Shown here piece by piece: positions 8,225 to 17,653 of a stretch of 64,000 nucleotides of DNA. The notes below the pieces were generated by a model that ran no database searches, was not told where the DNA came from, and was given only the letters and a program-made list of their open reading frames with translations. Positions within the stretch are counted from its first letter, which is position 1. Every line of letters begins with the position of its first letter. Location of the stretch: the NCBI RefSeq assembly GCF_000023785.1, contig NC_012982.1, positions 1,426,001 through 1,490,000 of the forward strand. Direction: 5' to 3'. A program made the translations under genes and the position numbers. The stretch is from Hirschia baltica ATCC 49814 (GTDB taxonomy: Bacteria > Pseudomonadota > Alphaproteobacteria > Caulobacterales > Hyphomonadaceae).

Positions 8225-9208
8225 TTATTTAAGCATTTGTGCTAGTTTATCAGCGTTGTATGTGATTATTCCAGATGCACCTGCACGTTTGAATGCTGAC
8301 GTAATTTCAACAATTGCGCGATCTTCATCTATCCAACCGCGCTGCGCCGATGCTTGAATGGCTGCGTATTCTCCAGACACATGGAAAACAAGCGTAGGTA
8401 CATGTAGTTCTTTGGAAATACGCTGAACGATATCAAGATAAGGTAGGCCGGGTTTGACCATGACCATATCAGCGCCTTCCTCAATATCCATCGCGACTTC
8501 ACGAATGGCTTCATCGGAATTACCAAAATCCATCTGATATGTTTTTTTATCGCTCTTTAAAACAGTCGCTGAACCCACAGCTTCTCGATAGGGACCATAA
8601 AAAGCAGATGCATATTTGGCAGCATAAGATAGAATAAGTGTGTTTGTGTGCCCTGCAGCTTCCAGACCTTTGCGGATAGCACCAATGCGCCCATCCATCA
8701 TGTCAGACGGGGCAACCACATCTGCACCTGCTTCGGCCTGAACGATGGCTTGTTTGACCAGAAGTTCTGTTGTTTCGTCATTTAAGACATAGCCAGTTTC
8801 ATCTATCAGGCCGTCATGACCGTGCGATGTAAAAGGATCCAGCGCGACATCACAGATAATACCAACGTCTGGCGCAGCTGCTTTCATCGCGCGTATTGCT
8901 TCAGGTATTAAGCCTTTTGGGTTTAGCGCTTCGCTGCCTGTTTCGTCTTTTTTGCTAGGATCAATATTGGGGAACATAGCAATTGCAGGAATACCAAGAT
9001 CTTGTGCACGTCGTGCAGCCTTTGCGGCTTCCTCAATATTTAGTCTCTCTACGCCGGGCATTGCAGTGATAGGAATGCGAGGTGTATCTCCGTCATGAAC
9101 AATCATCGACCAGACAAGATCATCCACTGTTGGGCGGGTTTCTCTGGTGAGGCGGCGTACCCAATCAGCTTGGCGGGTGCGGCGAAGACGTGTAGCTGGG
9201 AAGGCCAT
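8225..9208 (-). CDS. hemB: Delta-aminolevulinic acid dehydratase (porphobilinogen synthase)
   Basis: A 327-residue HemB that condenses two 5-aminolevulinate molecules to porphobilinogen in haem synthesis. The two active-site lysines are visible: Lys198 in SYAAKYASAF and Lys252 in MVKPGLPY. The metal site reads CDVALDPFTSHGHDG: the three zinc cysteines of the E. coli enzyme are replaced by Ala122, Asp124 and Asp132, as in Mg-dependent HemB proteins. It is monocistronic by appearance, with its own terminator. hemA lies about 3.5 kb away on the other strand, so two early haem steps are close together. Confidence 0.96.
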   Translation of the reverse strand: MAFPATRLRRTRQADWVRRLTRETRPTVDDLVWSMIVHDGDTPRIPITAMPGVERLNIEEAAKAARRAQDLGIPAIAMFPNIDPSKKDETGSEALNPKGLIPEAIRAMKAAAPDVGIICDVALDPFTSHGHDGLIDETGYVLNDETTELLVKQAIVQAEAGADVVAPSDMMDGRIGAIRKGLEAAGHTNTLILSYAAKYASAFYGPYREAVGSATVLKSDKKTYQMDFGNSDEAIREVAMDIEEGADMVMVKPGLPYLDIVQRISKELHVPTLVFHVSGEYAAIQASAQRGWIDEDRAIVEITSAFKRAGASGIITYNADKLAQMLK

Positions 9209-9258
9209 GAATGGGACCTTTTCTTTTCAGGTATGAGACAGATTTTACGGCATGAAAC

Positions 9259-9822
9259 TTAGAAAAATAGTCGTTTCACAGACTTATGCATGAAGCAACG
9301 TTTGGAAATGTCCATTGTGGCAGTTTGTAGCTGTTCAAGTTCCAATTGCCATGGGGTTAGTTTTTTGCGTGGAATTTCTTTAAAGCCCAGGCCTCTGTAG
9401 AATTTTCCATTCCACGCAACGTCCCTAAATGTTGAGAGGGAGAGTGATTTATAATTGTGCTCTCTGGCTGCCTGAATTGTCTTGTTTACAAGTTCCCGAC
9501 CAATGCCTCGCTGCCCGTATTGAGGAAGAACTGATACTTGATCCAAATATAAGGAACCAGGTTTGTGTGAACACAACGCAAATCCAATAGGTGTGTCTTT
9601 GATGTCAGTTGCTACCCAAAGCAGTCTGTCTCCAAGCCCTCTTCTCAAGTTTTCCTCCGGGATAAGTGGGGCGCGCTTGATATTAGGTCCAAAGTCTATC
9701 AGGCCGGTTCCTTCAAATAATTCACATGATTTCAAGTCTATCTGTTGAAGGTCTGTGACTTCGTCAGATCGTGCATATCGAATGCGGTAAATGCTTTGTG
9801 AAGGAAGTGAGGAGTTTTTCAT
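9259..9822 (-). CDS. GNAT family N-acetyltransferase
   Basis: A 187-residue protein with a GNAT fold. The acetyl-CoA pyrophosphate-binding loop is QYGQRGIGRELV (Q/R-x-x-G-x-G/A pattern), preceded by the strand LYLDQVSVLP and followed by the typical RGLGFKEIPR. It would transfer an acetyl group to an amine; the substrate cannot be told. It lies 50 bp upstream of hemB on the same strand and may be co-transcribed with it. No good ribosome site is seen at ATG 9822, so the start is less certain. Confidence 0.8.
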   Translation of the reverse strand: MKNSSLPSQSIYRIRYARSDEVTDLQQIDLKSCELFEGTGLIDFGPNIKRAPLIPEENLRRGLGDRLLWVATDIKDTPIGFALCSHKPGSLYLDQVSVLPQYGQRGIGRELVNKTIQAAREHNYKSLSLSTFRDVAWNGKFYRGLGFKEIPRKKLTPWQLELEQLQTATMDISKRCFMHKSVKRLFF

Positions 9823-10061
9823 GTACGAAAGAAGGATATAAAATTATTATCAAGCTATGAATTTTAGTGTTTGAGTAGGCATTATCAACATTAAGGTTTG
9901 GCTGTAAGAGTTGAAAAGTATTTGCTTTTCTGTATGAGAAATGTAGGCGAGATGACATGATATTAGGCATCCGGTCTAAAAAGTATAGTAAATTGGCTTT
10001 TGCGTAATGACTTGAGACTCCCATCCCTTGAAAAGCTGTGTATGTGAGTGGTTGAAGTCGC

Positions 10062-10571
10062 GTGATTGGAAAGTTGAGTAGTCAGGTGCTTATTGAATTT
10101 AAAATAGGTTTTGATAACACTGATTCACTTATGATTTTCGGTGGTTTGATTGGTGTATTGGTCGCAATGGTAATTTCGGCCTTGATGTTGTTATTGTCCC
10201 GTCAACTTCGTGGCTTTCTTTTATACGGCATACTTCTCGCCTTTTCGGGGGGCGCGGTCTTCGTTTCTACTGCACTAGGTTCTGGTGTTCTTCCGGGTGA
10301 TACAGGACAAACGCAAATTGTATTTGATGCTATTCGCTTGGTGTCATTTTTATTCTGCGTGATTGCAGGTGGCTTTATGCTCACCAAAAGATCTCAATGG
10401 ATTGTTGGTCTCTATTTGCTTCAGTTTATAACCGAGATGTATTCATTGTCAGTTTCTGAGTATGTTGTGCCGGTTTGGATAAGTGCATTTGACGCGATGT
10501 TTTTCATTTTTGTGGGCTGTTCCGCATTCATCTTGCTTCGGCCTGCACGTCGATCCATATTTGACGATTAG
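10062..10571 (+). CDS. Hypothetical four-to-five-helix membrane protein
   Basis: A 169-residue hydrophobic protein with about four or five predicted membrane helices (segments near residues 24-45, 48-68, 85-105, 108-128 and 135-158) and a short basic C-terminal tail. I recognise no family. The frame starts at a GTG without a clear ribosome site; a later ATG at 10131 would remove the first 23 residues. It stands alone between minus-strand GNAT and the hydratase gene, 83 bp away. Coding is supported by frame length, hydrophobic periodicity and lack of a competing frame. Confidence 0.6.
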   Translation: MIGKLSSQVLIEFKIGFDNTDSLMIFGGLIGVLVAMVISALMLLLSRQLRGFLLYGILLAFSGGAVFVSTALGSGVLPGDTGQTQIVFDAIRLVSFLFCVIAGGFMLTKRSQWIVGLYLLQFITEMYSLSVSEYVVPVWISAFDAMFFIFVGCSAFILLRPARRSIFDD

Positions 10572-10654
10572 AGCAAATTAATCTTTACAACAGCTGGAAA
10601 CATAATTTGTACAGGCTGTTCAAGATGCTTGAACTGACCAGTTAGCGAGAGAAT

Positions 10655-11689
10655 ATGAACAATCAAGATGTCATTATTCGTCAGAGCGGACCTGTTGGCC
10701 ACATTACCCTGAACCGTCCTCAAGCATTGCATGCTTTAAATACGATGATGTGCGCTCAGATTTCAAACGCGCTTTCAGATTGGAAAATAAACAATGAGGT
10801 TAAGCTCATTGTTATTGATCATGCAGAAGGTACGCGTGGCTTTTGTGCTGGCGGCGATATTAAGCCGATGGCCGAGTCTGGCCAAGGGGACGGCGTGGAT
10901 GTTCGGGTGTTCTTCGAAACGGAATATCGGATGAATGTGCAGTTATTTGAATATCCAAAACCCATTGTCACCTTTATCGACGGCATAACAATGGGTGGCG
11001 GTGTTGGCTTAAGCGTTCATGGCAGTCATTCTATTGCAACTGAAAACACAGTTTTTGCTATGCCAGAAACAGGTATTGGTTTGTTTCCAGACGTGGGCGG
11101 CGGCTGGTTCTTGCCGCGTTTAGGGGGCGGATTAGGTCAGTGGCTCGGATTGACGGGAGCACGTTTAAAAGGTGCTGATGTTGCCGCTGCAGGCATTGCC
11201 ACACACTATGTTGAAGAAAAAGTGCTTGCAGCAGTCAAAGACATGGTGATGTTGGGTGATATTGAAACACTCGAGGCGATGGAGTGGGAAGCTTATGGAT
11301 CTTTTGTCAAACAGCTAGAAACCATCACAAAGTGTTTTGACAAAGAAACTGTTGAAGACGTGTTTGCAGCGTTGGAAGAAGATGGCAGCGAATGGGCACT
11401 CAAACAATTATCCATTATGAAGACAAAATGCCCTTTCTCATTGAAGGTGACTTTACGCCAGATGATCGAAGGTGAAAAACTGGCTAGTTTCCGCGAAACT
11501 ATGCTGATGGAATTCCGGTTAGCAAATCGTGCTGTGCGCCGGGCTGATTTTGCAGAAGGTGTAAGGGCGGTCGTTATTGATAAAGACAATGCGCCTCAAT
11601 GGAATCCTGCAACACTTGCTGATGTTGATGAGATTGAACTTGATGAAATGTTTGCGCCTTTGAAAAGTGGGGATCTAACCTTCATATAA
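10655..11689 (+). CDS. Enoyl-CoA hydratase/isomerase family protein, probably 3-hydroxyisobutyryl-CoA hydrolase
   Basis: A 344-residue protein; the length matches 3-hydroxyisobutyryl-CoA hydrolases (valine catabolism) better than the ~260 residues of simple enoyl-CoA hydratases. The crotonase oxyanion-hole segments are GFCAGGDIK and DGITMGGGVGLS. The likely catalytic Glu and Asp are in MPETGIGLFPDVGGG, the pattern of the hydrolase subgroup. It would cleave 3-hydroxyisobutyryl-CoA in the cytoplasm. The start ATG has GAGAG just upstream. No other valine-degradation genes are seen nearby. Confidence 0.82.
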   Translation: MNNQDVIIRQSGPVGHITLNRPQALHALNTMMCAQISNALSDWKINNEVKLIVIDHAEGTRGFCAGGDIKPMAESGQGDGVDVRVFFETEYRMNVQLFEYPKPIVTFIDGITMGGGVGLSVHGSHSIATENTVFAMPETGIGLFPDVGGGWFLPRLGGGLGQWLGLTGARLKGADVAAAGIATHYVEEKVLAAVKDMVMLGDIETLEAMEWEAYGSFVKQLETITKCFDKETVEDVFAALEEDGSEWALKQLSIMKTKCPFSLKVTLRQMIEGEKLASFRETMLMEFRLANRAVRRADFAEGVRAVVIDKDNAPQWNPATLADVDEIELDEMFAPLKSGDLTFI

Positions 11690-11881
11690 GGTTTTAAGAA
11701 TGTGATGGTTTTCAATAAATCACATGTTTCTATAAAATATTCTGCGATTTTTATGGAATTAATTTGACAAAAATTGCTAGAAAGTTTCGATTCGTTCTTT
11801 AGCATTAGCATTTTGTTAGAATCATTCGTTTAGCTTCAAAACCAGCCAATAATAACAAAATGTATAGTGGTGATGGTGATG

Positions 11882-12379
11882 ATGATTGAAGCTAGCGCAT
11901 CTAAAATGGATGCGAATGATACGATTGAATATTCTTTCTTGAGTTCTTTGTCTCTTTTAGAGCAAGCGCACAGACGTTTACATGATGTCGTGAAAGACAA
12001 TTTAGAGCGTTCTGGTGAGCGCTATTTGACAGGCGTGCAAGCGCTTCTTCTTTATGAAATTGGTGAAGGTGAAACACCTGCAAGCACATTGCGTGCTCGT
12101 GGTGCATTCGCAGGTACATCAATGTCCTATAATGTGAAGAAATTGCAAGAAGGTGGATATCTTGTTCAGACACGTTCTGACGATGACCGTCGCACAGTCT
12201 TGTTGAAATTGACCGAAAGTGGTCTGGATGTTCGCAGTAAAGTTGCTTCATTGTTTGATCGTCAAGCACAAGCACTTGAGCCAACAGCATCTGTTCGCAA
12301 CGATGATTTGCAGCACATGAACAAAACAATTTCACGTCTAGAGCGTTTCTGGTCTGATCAGATCCGCTACCGTCTCTAA
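11882..12379 (+). CDS. MarR family winged-helix regulator (LdtR-like)
   Basis: A ~165-residue MarR-type regulator. The DNA-binding helix-turn-helix covers roughly the segment ASTLRARGAFAGTSMSYNV, followed by the wing TRSDDDRRTVLLKLT. Sequence style resembles the LdtR group of alphaproteobacterial regulators, known in Rhizobiales for cell-wall and stress control; this is recognition, not a search. The start is uncertain: GTG/ATG codons repeat from 11867 to 11884 and another ATG is at 11906, none with a good ribosome site. It is monocistronic, with a terminator at 12456. Confidence 0.85.
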   Translation: MIEASASKMDANDTIEYSFLSSLSLLEQAHRRLHDVVKDNLERSGERYLTGVQALLLYEIGEGETPASTLRARGAFAGTSMSYNVKKLQEGGYLVQTRSDDDRRTVLLKLTESGLDVRSKVASLFDRQAQALEPTASVRNDDLQHMNKTISRLERFWSDQIRYRL

Positions 12380-12455
12380 TATTTAGACAAAATTAAAGTT
12401 AAAACGGGCGTTAAATCAGTTGTTTAACTGGTTTTGAGGGGCACCTGTAAAGAAG

Positions 12456-12486
12456 AGCGCAATATCATTAGGTATTGCGCTTTTCT
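12456..12486 (+). terminator. Terminator of the MarR gene
   Basis: Arms AGCGCAATA (12456-12464) and TATTGCGCT (12473-12481), 9 bp perfect, followed by TTTCTTA. Confidence 0.75.
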
Positions 12487-12717
12487 TATATGGTATGCTG
12501 GTGATTGTCTTTGACACGTCGCCGTATCTATTTGTTAATCCTTGCGAAGAGATATTGGCATATCTATATGGATATATTGTTGGGCTGCGACGATTGCGCA
12601 GTTTCCTTTTTTTATAAATCGGATTAATCCTTCACTATAACAACGCACCCGGATGAATTCGCTCTGGATGAAAGTGCGTCCTTTGAATATGCTGCACCAA
12701 GCTGGGAGCGCAGAAAA
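12487..12717. other. hemA upstream region
   Basis: Non-coding leader between the MarR terminator and hemA. It should hold the hemA promoter, but I cannot place one with confidence. The ribosome site GGGAG lies about 8 bases before the hemA ATG. A 22-codon frame (ATG at 12652) ends on the hemA start as ATGA but has no ribosome site of its own. Confidence 0.45.
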
Positions 12718-13938
12718 ATGAGACACCTGCAAGCCTTTGAGGATGCGCTAAATTCAATCAGATCTGAAGGCCGCTACCGGGTCTTTATCGATTTGAAACG
12801 TCACCGTGGTGAATTTCCCCGCGCATCTGCACGTTATGAAGATGGCCGCGAGCAGGATGTCATTGTTTGGTGTTCAAATGACTATCTAGGCATGGGACAA
12901 GATTCCGATGTTCTAGATGGGATGCATGAAGCGATTGATAGCTTTGGTGCAGGTTCTGGTGGAACACGCAATATATCTGGAACAACGCGTTATCATGTTG
13001 ATCTTGAAAAAGAGCTAGCCGATTTGCACGGTAAAGAAGGCGCTTTACTCTTTACATCTGGTTATGTGTCCAATGAAGCGACATTATCAACCATCGCCAA
13101 GATTTTACCGGACGTTATTATTTATTCAGATGCACTAAACCATGCTTCCATGATTGAAGGTATTCGTCGCTCATCCTGTGCGCGTCGTGTTTTTCGTCAT
13201 AATGACATGGATCATTTGCGTGCATTGATGGCGAATGACCCCGCAGATGCACCAAAGCTTATTGCTTTTGAGAGCGTCTATTCAATGGATGGTGATATCG
13301 CACCGATAGAAGAAATTTGTGATATTGCCGATGAGTTCGAAGCTCTGACATATATCGATGAAGTTCACGCAGTTGGCTTATATGGCGAGCAGGGCGGCGG
13401 TGTTTCTGAACGTGATGACCTAGCCAGCCGTATTGATATTATTGAAGGTACGCTAGCCAAAGGGTTTGGCGTGATGGGTGGCTATATCACCGGCAAAACT
13501 GCGGTGATTGATGCTATTCGTTCAATGGCTCCAGGGTTCATTTTTACAACATCTACATGTCCAGTGCTTGCTGCTGGTGCGCTTACTTCAATTCGTAAAC
13601 TACGTTCTGAAGAAGGTCGTAATTTACGCAATCGTCACCAAGCGGCTGCGGCCATGCTCAAGCAAAAATTTAAAGATGCAAAACTGCCATTGATGGAATC
13701 AGAAACACATATCGTTCCTTTGTTGGTGGCAGATCCTGAGCGTTGTAAGGCTTTATCCGATACTTTGCTTCATGATTTTGGCATTTATGTTCAGCCAATC
13801 AATTATCCAACTGTGCCTAAGGGTACAGAGCGCCTAAGATTTACACCGTCTCCAAATCACACTGAAGAGATGATGGATGAACTTGTTGCTGCATTGTTGG
13901 CAATTTGGGCGCAATTGGGATTAGAGCGCGTCGCGTAA
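12718..13938 (+). CDS. hemA: 5-aminolevulinate synthase (C4 pathway)
   Basis: A 406-residue PLP enzyme that joins glycine and succinyl-CoA to make 5-aminolevulinate, the first haem precursor in Alphaproteobacteria. The PLP lysine is Lys248 in [12 protein letters not shown], the same number as in the Rhodobacter enzyme. The substrate-binding start [12 protein letters not shown] and the Gly-rich [12 protein letters not shown] are conserved. Length fits the family (about 400-410). Its glycine substrate can come from GlyA, encoded 1 kb downstream, and its product feeds HemB, encoded to the left. Confidence 0.97.
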   Translation: MRHLQAFEDALNSIRSEGRYRVFIDLKRHRGEFPRASARYEDGREQDVIVWCSNDYLGMGQDSDVLDGMHEAIDSFGAGSGGTRNISGTTRYHVDLEKELADLHGKEGALLFTSGYVSNEATLSTIAKILPDVIIYSDALNHASMIEGIRRSSCARRVFRHNDMDHLRALMANDPADAPKLIAFESVYSMDGDIAPIEEICDIADEFEALTYIDEVHAVGLYGEQGGGVSERDDLASRIDIIEGTLAKGFGVMGGYITGKTAVIDAIRSMAPGFIFTTSTCPVLAAGALTSIRKLRSEEGRNLRNRHQAAAAMLKQKFKDAKLPLMESETHIVPLLVADPERCKALSDTLLHDFGIYVQPINYPTVPKGTERLRFTPSPNHTEEMMDELVAALLAIWAQLGLERVA

Positions 13939-14030
13939 ACGGTTCGGAATCTATATTTCTACCTATCTCAGAGCAGAAATAATCTTGTTTGTATTTGTCC
14001 CATTTGGCCAATAGCGTTATTGTGACGGGT

Positions 14031-14282
14031 ATGAGCAAAACGGGCCAAATATATTTAGAGTTTGCACGTGTCGGCAACGCTATGGAAGTTCGAGCAATAG
14101 ATGCATTGGACGGCCTTGAAGTGTCTTTTATGGCACCGGTAAACACGCCTGAAGCTGAAATTACACTGATTTCCCGTCAAAAACTTGCATATGTACGGAA
14201 AAGGCAAGCAGAAAATCGCGCAAAACAAGAAGCTCAGGAAGCAGCTAAAAAGCCAGATAATCGTCGCGGAATTATTGTTTAG
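14031..14282 (+). CDS. Small conserved protein (DUF6898-like)
   Basis: A protein of about 83 residues from ATG 14031 (an in-frame upstream codon at 13989 gives 97 residues but a less convincing start). It has a small beta-rich N-terminal half (TGQIYLEFARVGNAMEVRAI) and a basic, helical C-terminal tail rich in Ala, Lys, Gln and Glu. It resembles the DUF6898 family of Alphaproteobacteria found near hemA/glyA; this is from memory. Function unknown. It lies between hemA and a bidirectional terminator shared with mucR. Confidence 0.65.
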   Translation: MSKTGQIYLEFARVGNAMEVRAIDALDGLEVSFMAPVNTPEAEITLISRQKLAYVRKRQAENRAKQEAQEAAKKPDNRRGIIV

Positions 14283-14292
14283 TGCGAAATGA

Positions 14293-14327
14293 AAATGCCG
14301 ACCCAATGAATAATCGGATCGGCATTT
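14293..14327. terminator. Bidirectional terminator between the DUF6898-like gene and mucR
   Basis: Arms AAATGCCGA (14293-14301) and TCGGCATTT (14319-14327), 9 bp perfect, between two convergent genes. A/T-rich flanks on both sides allow function in either direction, though T-runs are short. Confidence 0.6.
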
Positions 14328-14354
14328 GACGGTTATGCATATTTGATTCGGATT

Positions 14355-14783
14355 TTAGGACTTTCGACCACCTTTTCCGAGACCGATTTTTTTCGCAAAT
14401 TCAGAACGTCTTGCGGTGTAGCTTGGGGCCACCATGGGATAATCGGATGGTAATCCCCAGCGCCGGCGGTATTCATCGGGTGACATATCGTAGCGGGATC
14501 TTAGATAACGTTTCAGCATTTTCAGCTTTTTGCCATCTTCGAGACAAACAATATATTCTTCAGTAATAGATTTGCTGGCGGGAACAGCTGGTTTAGGGCG
14601 TTCGTCAGACTTTGATTCTTGCGGCTGAGCCAGATTGGTTACGGTTTTGTGGACTGACCTGATAACATCCGGCAAGTTATCCGTAGGAACTGGATTGTTT
14701 GAAACGAATGAAGACACGATAGCAGATGTCATACGCATGATTTCGTTTTGGGAGAGGAGTTTATTTTCTATTTCGTCTGTCAT
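14355..14783 (-). CDS. mucR: MucR/Ros family transcriptional regulator with degenerate zinc finger
   Basis: A ~142-residue MucR-type regulator. ATG 14783 is preferred over 14825 because GGAAAG lies just upstream. The C-terminal DNA-binding domain has the family core VCLEDGKKLKMLKRYLRSRY followed by the DEYRRRWGLPSDYP segment. Of the four zinc ligands of the Ros fold only the first Cys (Cys80) remains; the second is Asp83, and the two His positions are Tyr93 and Arg97/Tyr98. Some MucR/Ros homologues are known to fold without zinc. MucR proteins are global H-NS-like regulators of surface, motility and cell-cycle genes in Alphaproteobacteria. Confidence 0.9.
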   Translation of the reverse strand: MTDEIENKLLSQNEIMRMTSAIVSSFVSNNPVPTDNLPDVIRSVHKTVTNLAQPQESKSDERPKPAVPASKSITEEYIVCLEDGKKLKMLKRYLRSRYDMSPDEYRRRWGLPSDYPMVAPSYTARRSEFAKKIGLGKGGRKS

Positions 14784-15011
14784 GTATTCTTTCCAGAAAG
14801 ACATTTTTATAATGTTGATTGCCATGCAATGCCAAATTTATTGGCTCTATACAAGTATTAGTGTTCGTTTTGATCAATAACTTATAAGTAAATCGTTGTT
14901 GTTTTCTATAAAATGAGTTGAGGCAAATTCAAAGTCGGGAAACTTGCCAATTGGTGCGCAAAGGCTTACCTGATTTGGCAAAGATTGTTAGTCCCAAGTT
15001 TGGAGAATCCG

Positions 15012-16313
15012 ATGACTGTGTCTGCTAAAGACTTGTTCACAAAATCACTTAAAGAGTCTGACCCAGACGTATTTGCAAGTATTGGTGATGAATTTGGGCG
15101 TCAAACCCAGCAAATTGAGTTAATTGCATCTGAAAACATTACGTCCAGAGCTGTTCTTGAAGCTCAAGGCTCAGTCCTAACAAACAAATACGCTGAAGGT
15201 TACCCTGGCCGTCGTTATTATGGTGGTTGTGAGTTTGTGGACGTTGCAGAGAATTTAGCACGGGACCGTGCAAAAAAATTGTTCAATGCAGAATATGTAA
15301 ATGTACAGCCGTCTTCTGGTTCACAAGCGAATCAGGGTGTTTTTCAAGCTTTGATCAAACCCGGTGACACCATACTTGGGATGAGCTTGGCAGCTGGTGG
15401 ACACCTAACGCATGGTGCAAAACCAAACCAGTCAGGTAAATGGTTCAATGCTGTTCAATATGGTGTGCGTGAAGACAATCATTTGATTGATTTTGATGAA
15501 GTGGAAGCGCTAGCATTAGAGCACAAACCACAACTCATTATTGCCGGTGGTTCGGCATATCCGCGTCAGATTGATTTTGCAAAATTCCGCGCAATTGCTG
15601 ATAAAGTCGGCGCTTTCTTTATGGTAGACATGGCCCACTTTGCCGGTCTAGTCGCTGCGGGTGAACACCCAAACCCACTTGATTATGCTGATGTCGCAAC
15701 AACAACAACACACAAAACATTGCGCGGCCCGCGTGGTGGAATGATTTTGACGAATAACGCAGATATTGCAAAGAAAGTGAATTCAGCCATCTTCCCTGGT
15801 ATTCAAGGTGGTCCTTTGATGCATGCTATTGCGGGTAAAGCAGTTGCTTTTGGAGAAGCATTGACACCAGAATTTAAAGAGTATGCAAAACAAGTCATCG
15901 CGAATGCGCAAGCCATGGCTGCTGCTCTAAAAGAAGGTGGGCTTGATATTGTTTCTGGTGGAACTGACACGCATGTGGTGCTGGTTGATTTACGTCCGAA
16001 AGGCGTAAACGGTAAGGACACTGAAGAAGCGCTAGAGCGTGCTTTCATCACATGTAACAAAAATGGTGTTCCATTTGACCCTGCGCCGCCAATGGTAACA
16101 TCGGGTATTCGCGTTGGTTCACCAGCTGCTACATCGCGTGGATTTGGCGTTGACGAATTTACACAAGTTGGACGTTGGATCGTCGAAATTGTTGATGCAG
16201 TTGCGTCTGGTGAAGACTCATCAGCGATTGAAGATCGTGTGAAAAGTGAGGTCATCGCAATGACAGCACGCTTCCCAATCTATGATGGTGCAATTGCTGG
16301 CCAAGCCCTTTAG
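15012..16313 (+). CDS. glyA: Serine hydroxymethyltransferase
   Basis: About 433 residues. It interconverts serine and glycine with tetrahydrofolate, using PLP. The PLP lysine lies in [14 protein letters not shown], and the substrate region near the start reads [13 protein letters not shown] and [18 protein letters not shown] 15012 (MTVSAKDLF) is preferred to an upstream TTG-initiated extension because GGAG sits 7 bases before it. It is followed by a strong hairpin and then nrdR, the usual alphaproteobacterial order glyA-nrdR-rib. Confidence 0.97.
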   Translation: MTVSAKDLFTKSLKESDPDVFASIGDEFGRQTQQIELIASENITSRAVLEAQGSVLTNKYAEGYPGRRYYGGCEFVDVAENLARDRAKKLFNAEYVNVQPSSGSQANQGVFQALIKPGDTILGMSLAAGGHLTHGAKPNQSGKWFNAVQYGVREDNHLIDFDEVEALALEHKPQLIIAGGSAYPRQIDFAKFRAIADKVGAFFMVDMAHFAGLVAAGEHPNPLDYADVATTTTHKTLRGPRGGMILTNNADIAKKVNSAIFPGIQGGPLMHAIAGKAVAFGEALTPEFKEYAKQVIANAQAMAAALKEGGLDIVSGGTDTHVVLVDLRPKGVNGKDTEEALERAFITCNKNGVPFDPAPPMVTSGIRVGSPAATSRGFGVDEFTQVGRWIVEIVDAVASGEDSSAIEDRVKSEVIAMTARFPIYDGAIAGQAL

Positions 16314-16336
16314 GCGTTAGACTACCCAATAATAAA

Positions 16337-16370
16337 ATGCCCATTTCAGCGAATCAGTTGAAATGGGCAT
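16337..16370 (+). promoter_or_regulatory. Perfect 12-bp hairpin between glyA and nrdR
   Basis: ATGCCCATTTCA (16337-16348) and TGAAATGGGCAT (16359-16370) pair fully with a 10-base loop. No T-run follows; the next bases lead into the nrdR ribosome site. It may be a weak terminator/attenuator, or a stabilising 3' end for glyA mRNA. Confidence 0.6.
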
Positions 16371-16390
16371 ATAATAGGAAGTGAGAGCAT

Positions 16391-16888
16391 ATGCGTTGTC
16401 CTTTTTGTCAGTCGAGCGATACAGTGGTTCGCGATAGTCGGTCTGCCGAAGAAAACACAGCTGTGCGCCGTCGCCGTGGGTGCCAAACTTGCGGTGGACG
16501 CTTCACAACTTTTGAACGTGTGCAATTGCGTGACCTCATGGTCTTAAAACGCGATGGCAAAAAGGCTCTTTTTGATCGCGAAAAATTGTCCAGATCCGTA
16601 AAAATTGCCCTGCAAAAACGTCCTGTTGATGAAGAACAAATCGAGCAAATGATTTCTGGAATTGTTCGCCGGTTAGAAAGCTCTGCAGAAGAAGAAGTCA
16701 CATCTGTTGAAATTGGTGGCTTGGTGATGGAAGCCTTATCAACGCTCGATCCTGTAGGATATGTTCGCTATGCTTCAGTATATCGAGACTTCAAAAATCC
16801 ATCAGATTTTGCGCGCTTTATCGAAAAACACATGGCAGAATTGGGCGCGGAATTGGACACCGAATTAGGTGAATCCGATCAAGAATGA
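16391..16888 (+). CDS. nrdR: Transcriptional repressor NrdR
   Basis: A 165-residue NrdR. The N-terminal zinc ribbon has Cys3, Cys6, Cys31 and Cys34 (MRCPFC and CQTCGG), followed by an ATP-cone domain (about residues 49-139) that senses ATP/dATP. It represses ribonucleotide reductase genes by binding NrdR boxes. It overlaps ribD by 4 bp (ATGA), so it is translated with the riboflavin operon, a common arrangement. Confidence 0.97.
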   Translation: MRCPFCQSSDTVVRDSRSAEENTAVRRRRGCQTCGGRFTTFERVQLRDLMVLKRDGKKALFDREKLSRSVKIALQKRPVDEEQIEQMISGIVRRLESSAEEEVTSVEIGGLVMEALSTLDPVGYVRYASVYRDFKNPSDFARFIEKHMAELGAELDTELGESDQE

Positions 16889-17562
16889 GTGACATAGTCT
16901 TTCCTAAAGTCACGCTAAAACTTGCGACATCTATGGACGGTCGCATAGCGACCCGGTCAGGTCATAGTCAGTGGATTACGGGTGCTGAATCGCGAACGCG
17001 TGTCCATGAATTAAGAGCGCAACATGATGTTGTTTTGGTCGGCTCTGGAACAGCTCTGGCTGACGATCCGATGTTAACAGTAAGACTGGACCCAGAACCC
17101 ACAAAACAACCAATACGTATGGTGGTCGACAGCAGTTTACGCACACCAATGACACATAAACTCGTCACTACCGCGAGAGAATATCGCACGATATTGGTGT
17201 CTGGTTTGCACATGGAAGAAGAAGACGAGATACCATTTGTTGCTGAAGGCGTAGAAGTTTGGAGCCTTGCAATTGCGCCAGCAGGTGGGGTTTCAATACG
17301 TGCTCTGCTTGCACGTTGCGCCGAAGAGGGCATCGAATCCATTTTCCTAGAAGGTGGCGGTAAACTCGCAGCATCTTTTCTAAAAGCAAATATGGTGGAC
17401 CACATAGAATGGTTTCGAGCGCCAATAGTTATTGGGGGGGATGGAATCGCCTGTTTAGCGTCTCTGGAGATTGAAAGTCTCAATGAAGTTTCCGCGTGGG
17501 AACGTATTCGCCTAGAGGTTTTAGGTGAAGATGTGTGGGAAAGTTTTTCAAAAAAACTTTAG
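16885..17562 (+). CDS. ribD: RibD C-terminal reductase domain protein (no deaminase domain)
   Basis: A 225-residue protein equal to the reductase half of RibD (5-amino-6-(5-phosphoribosylamino)uracil reductase). Conserved pieces are [33 protein letters not shown] and [12 protein letters not shown]. Usual RibD is about 360-380 residues with an N-terminal zinc deaminase (HAE and PCxxxGRTPPC motifs). That half is missing here, and the frame cannot extend because it starts inside the nrdR end (4-bp ATGA overlap). The deaminase step must be provided elsewhere if the pathway is complete. Operon position next to ribE, ribB and ribH supports a riboflavin role. Confidence 0.88.
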   Translation: MSDIVFPKVTLKLATSMDGRIATRSGHSQWITGAESRTRVHELRAQHDVVLVGSGTALADDPMLTVRLDPEPTKQPIRMVVDSSLRTPMTHKLVTTAREYRTILVSGLHMEEEDEIPFVAEGVEVWSLAIAPAGGVSIRALLARCAEEGIESIFLEGGGKLAASFLKANMVDHIEWFRAPIVIGGDGIACLASLEIESLNEVSAWERIRLEVLGEDVWESFSKKL

Positions 17563-17653
17563 ATACATCAATTGGACATTCTATTGCACTGCACCTAAAT
17601 GAGACCTAGTAACGCTCCGGTCTTAACTCTGAACCCAAAAGAAAGTTTCCTTC

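Noticed and set aside
12652-12720. 22-codon frame ending as ATGA on the hemA start
   Set aside because: No ribosome site before its ATG; probably chance.
17563-17653. Possible FMN riboswitch in the ribD-ribE gap
   Set aside because: The conserved RFN motifs are not visible and the gap is only 91 bases.
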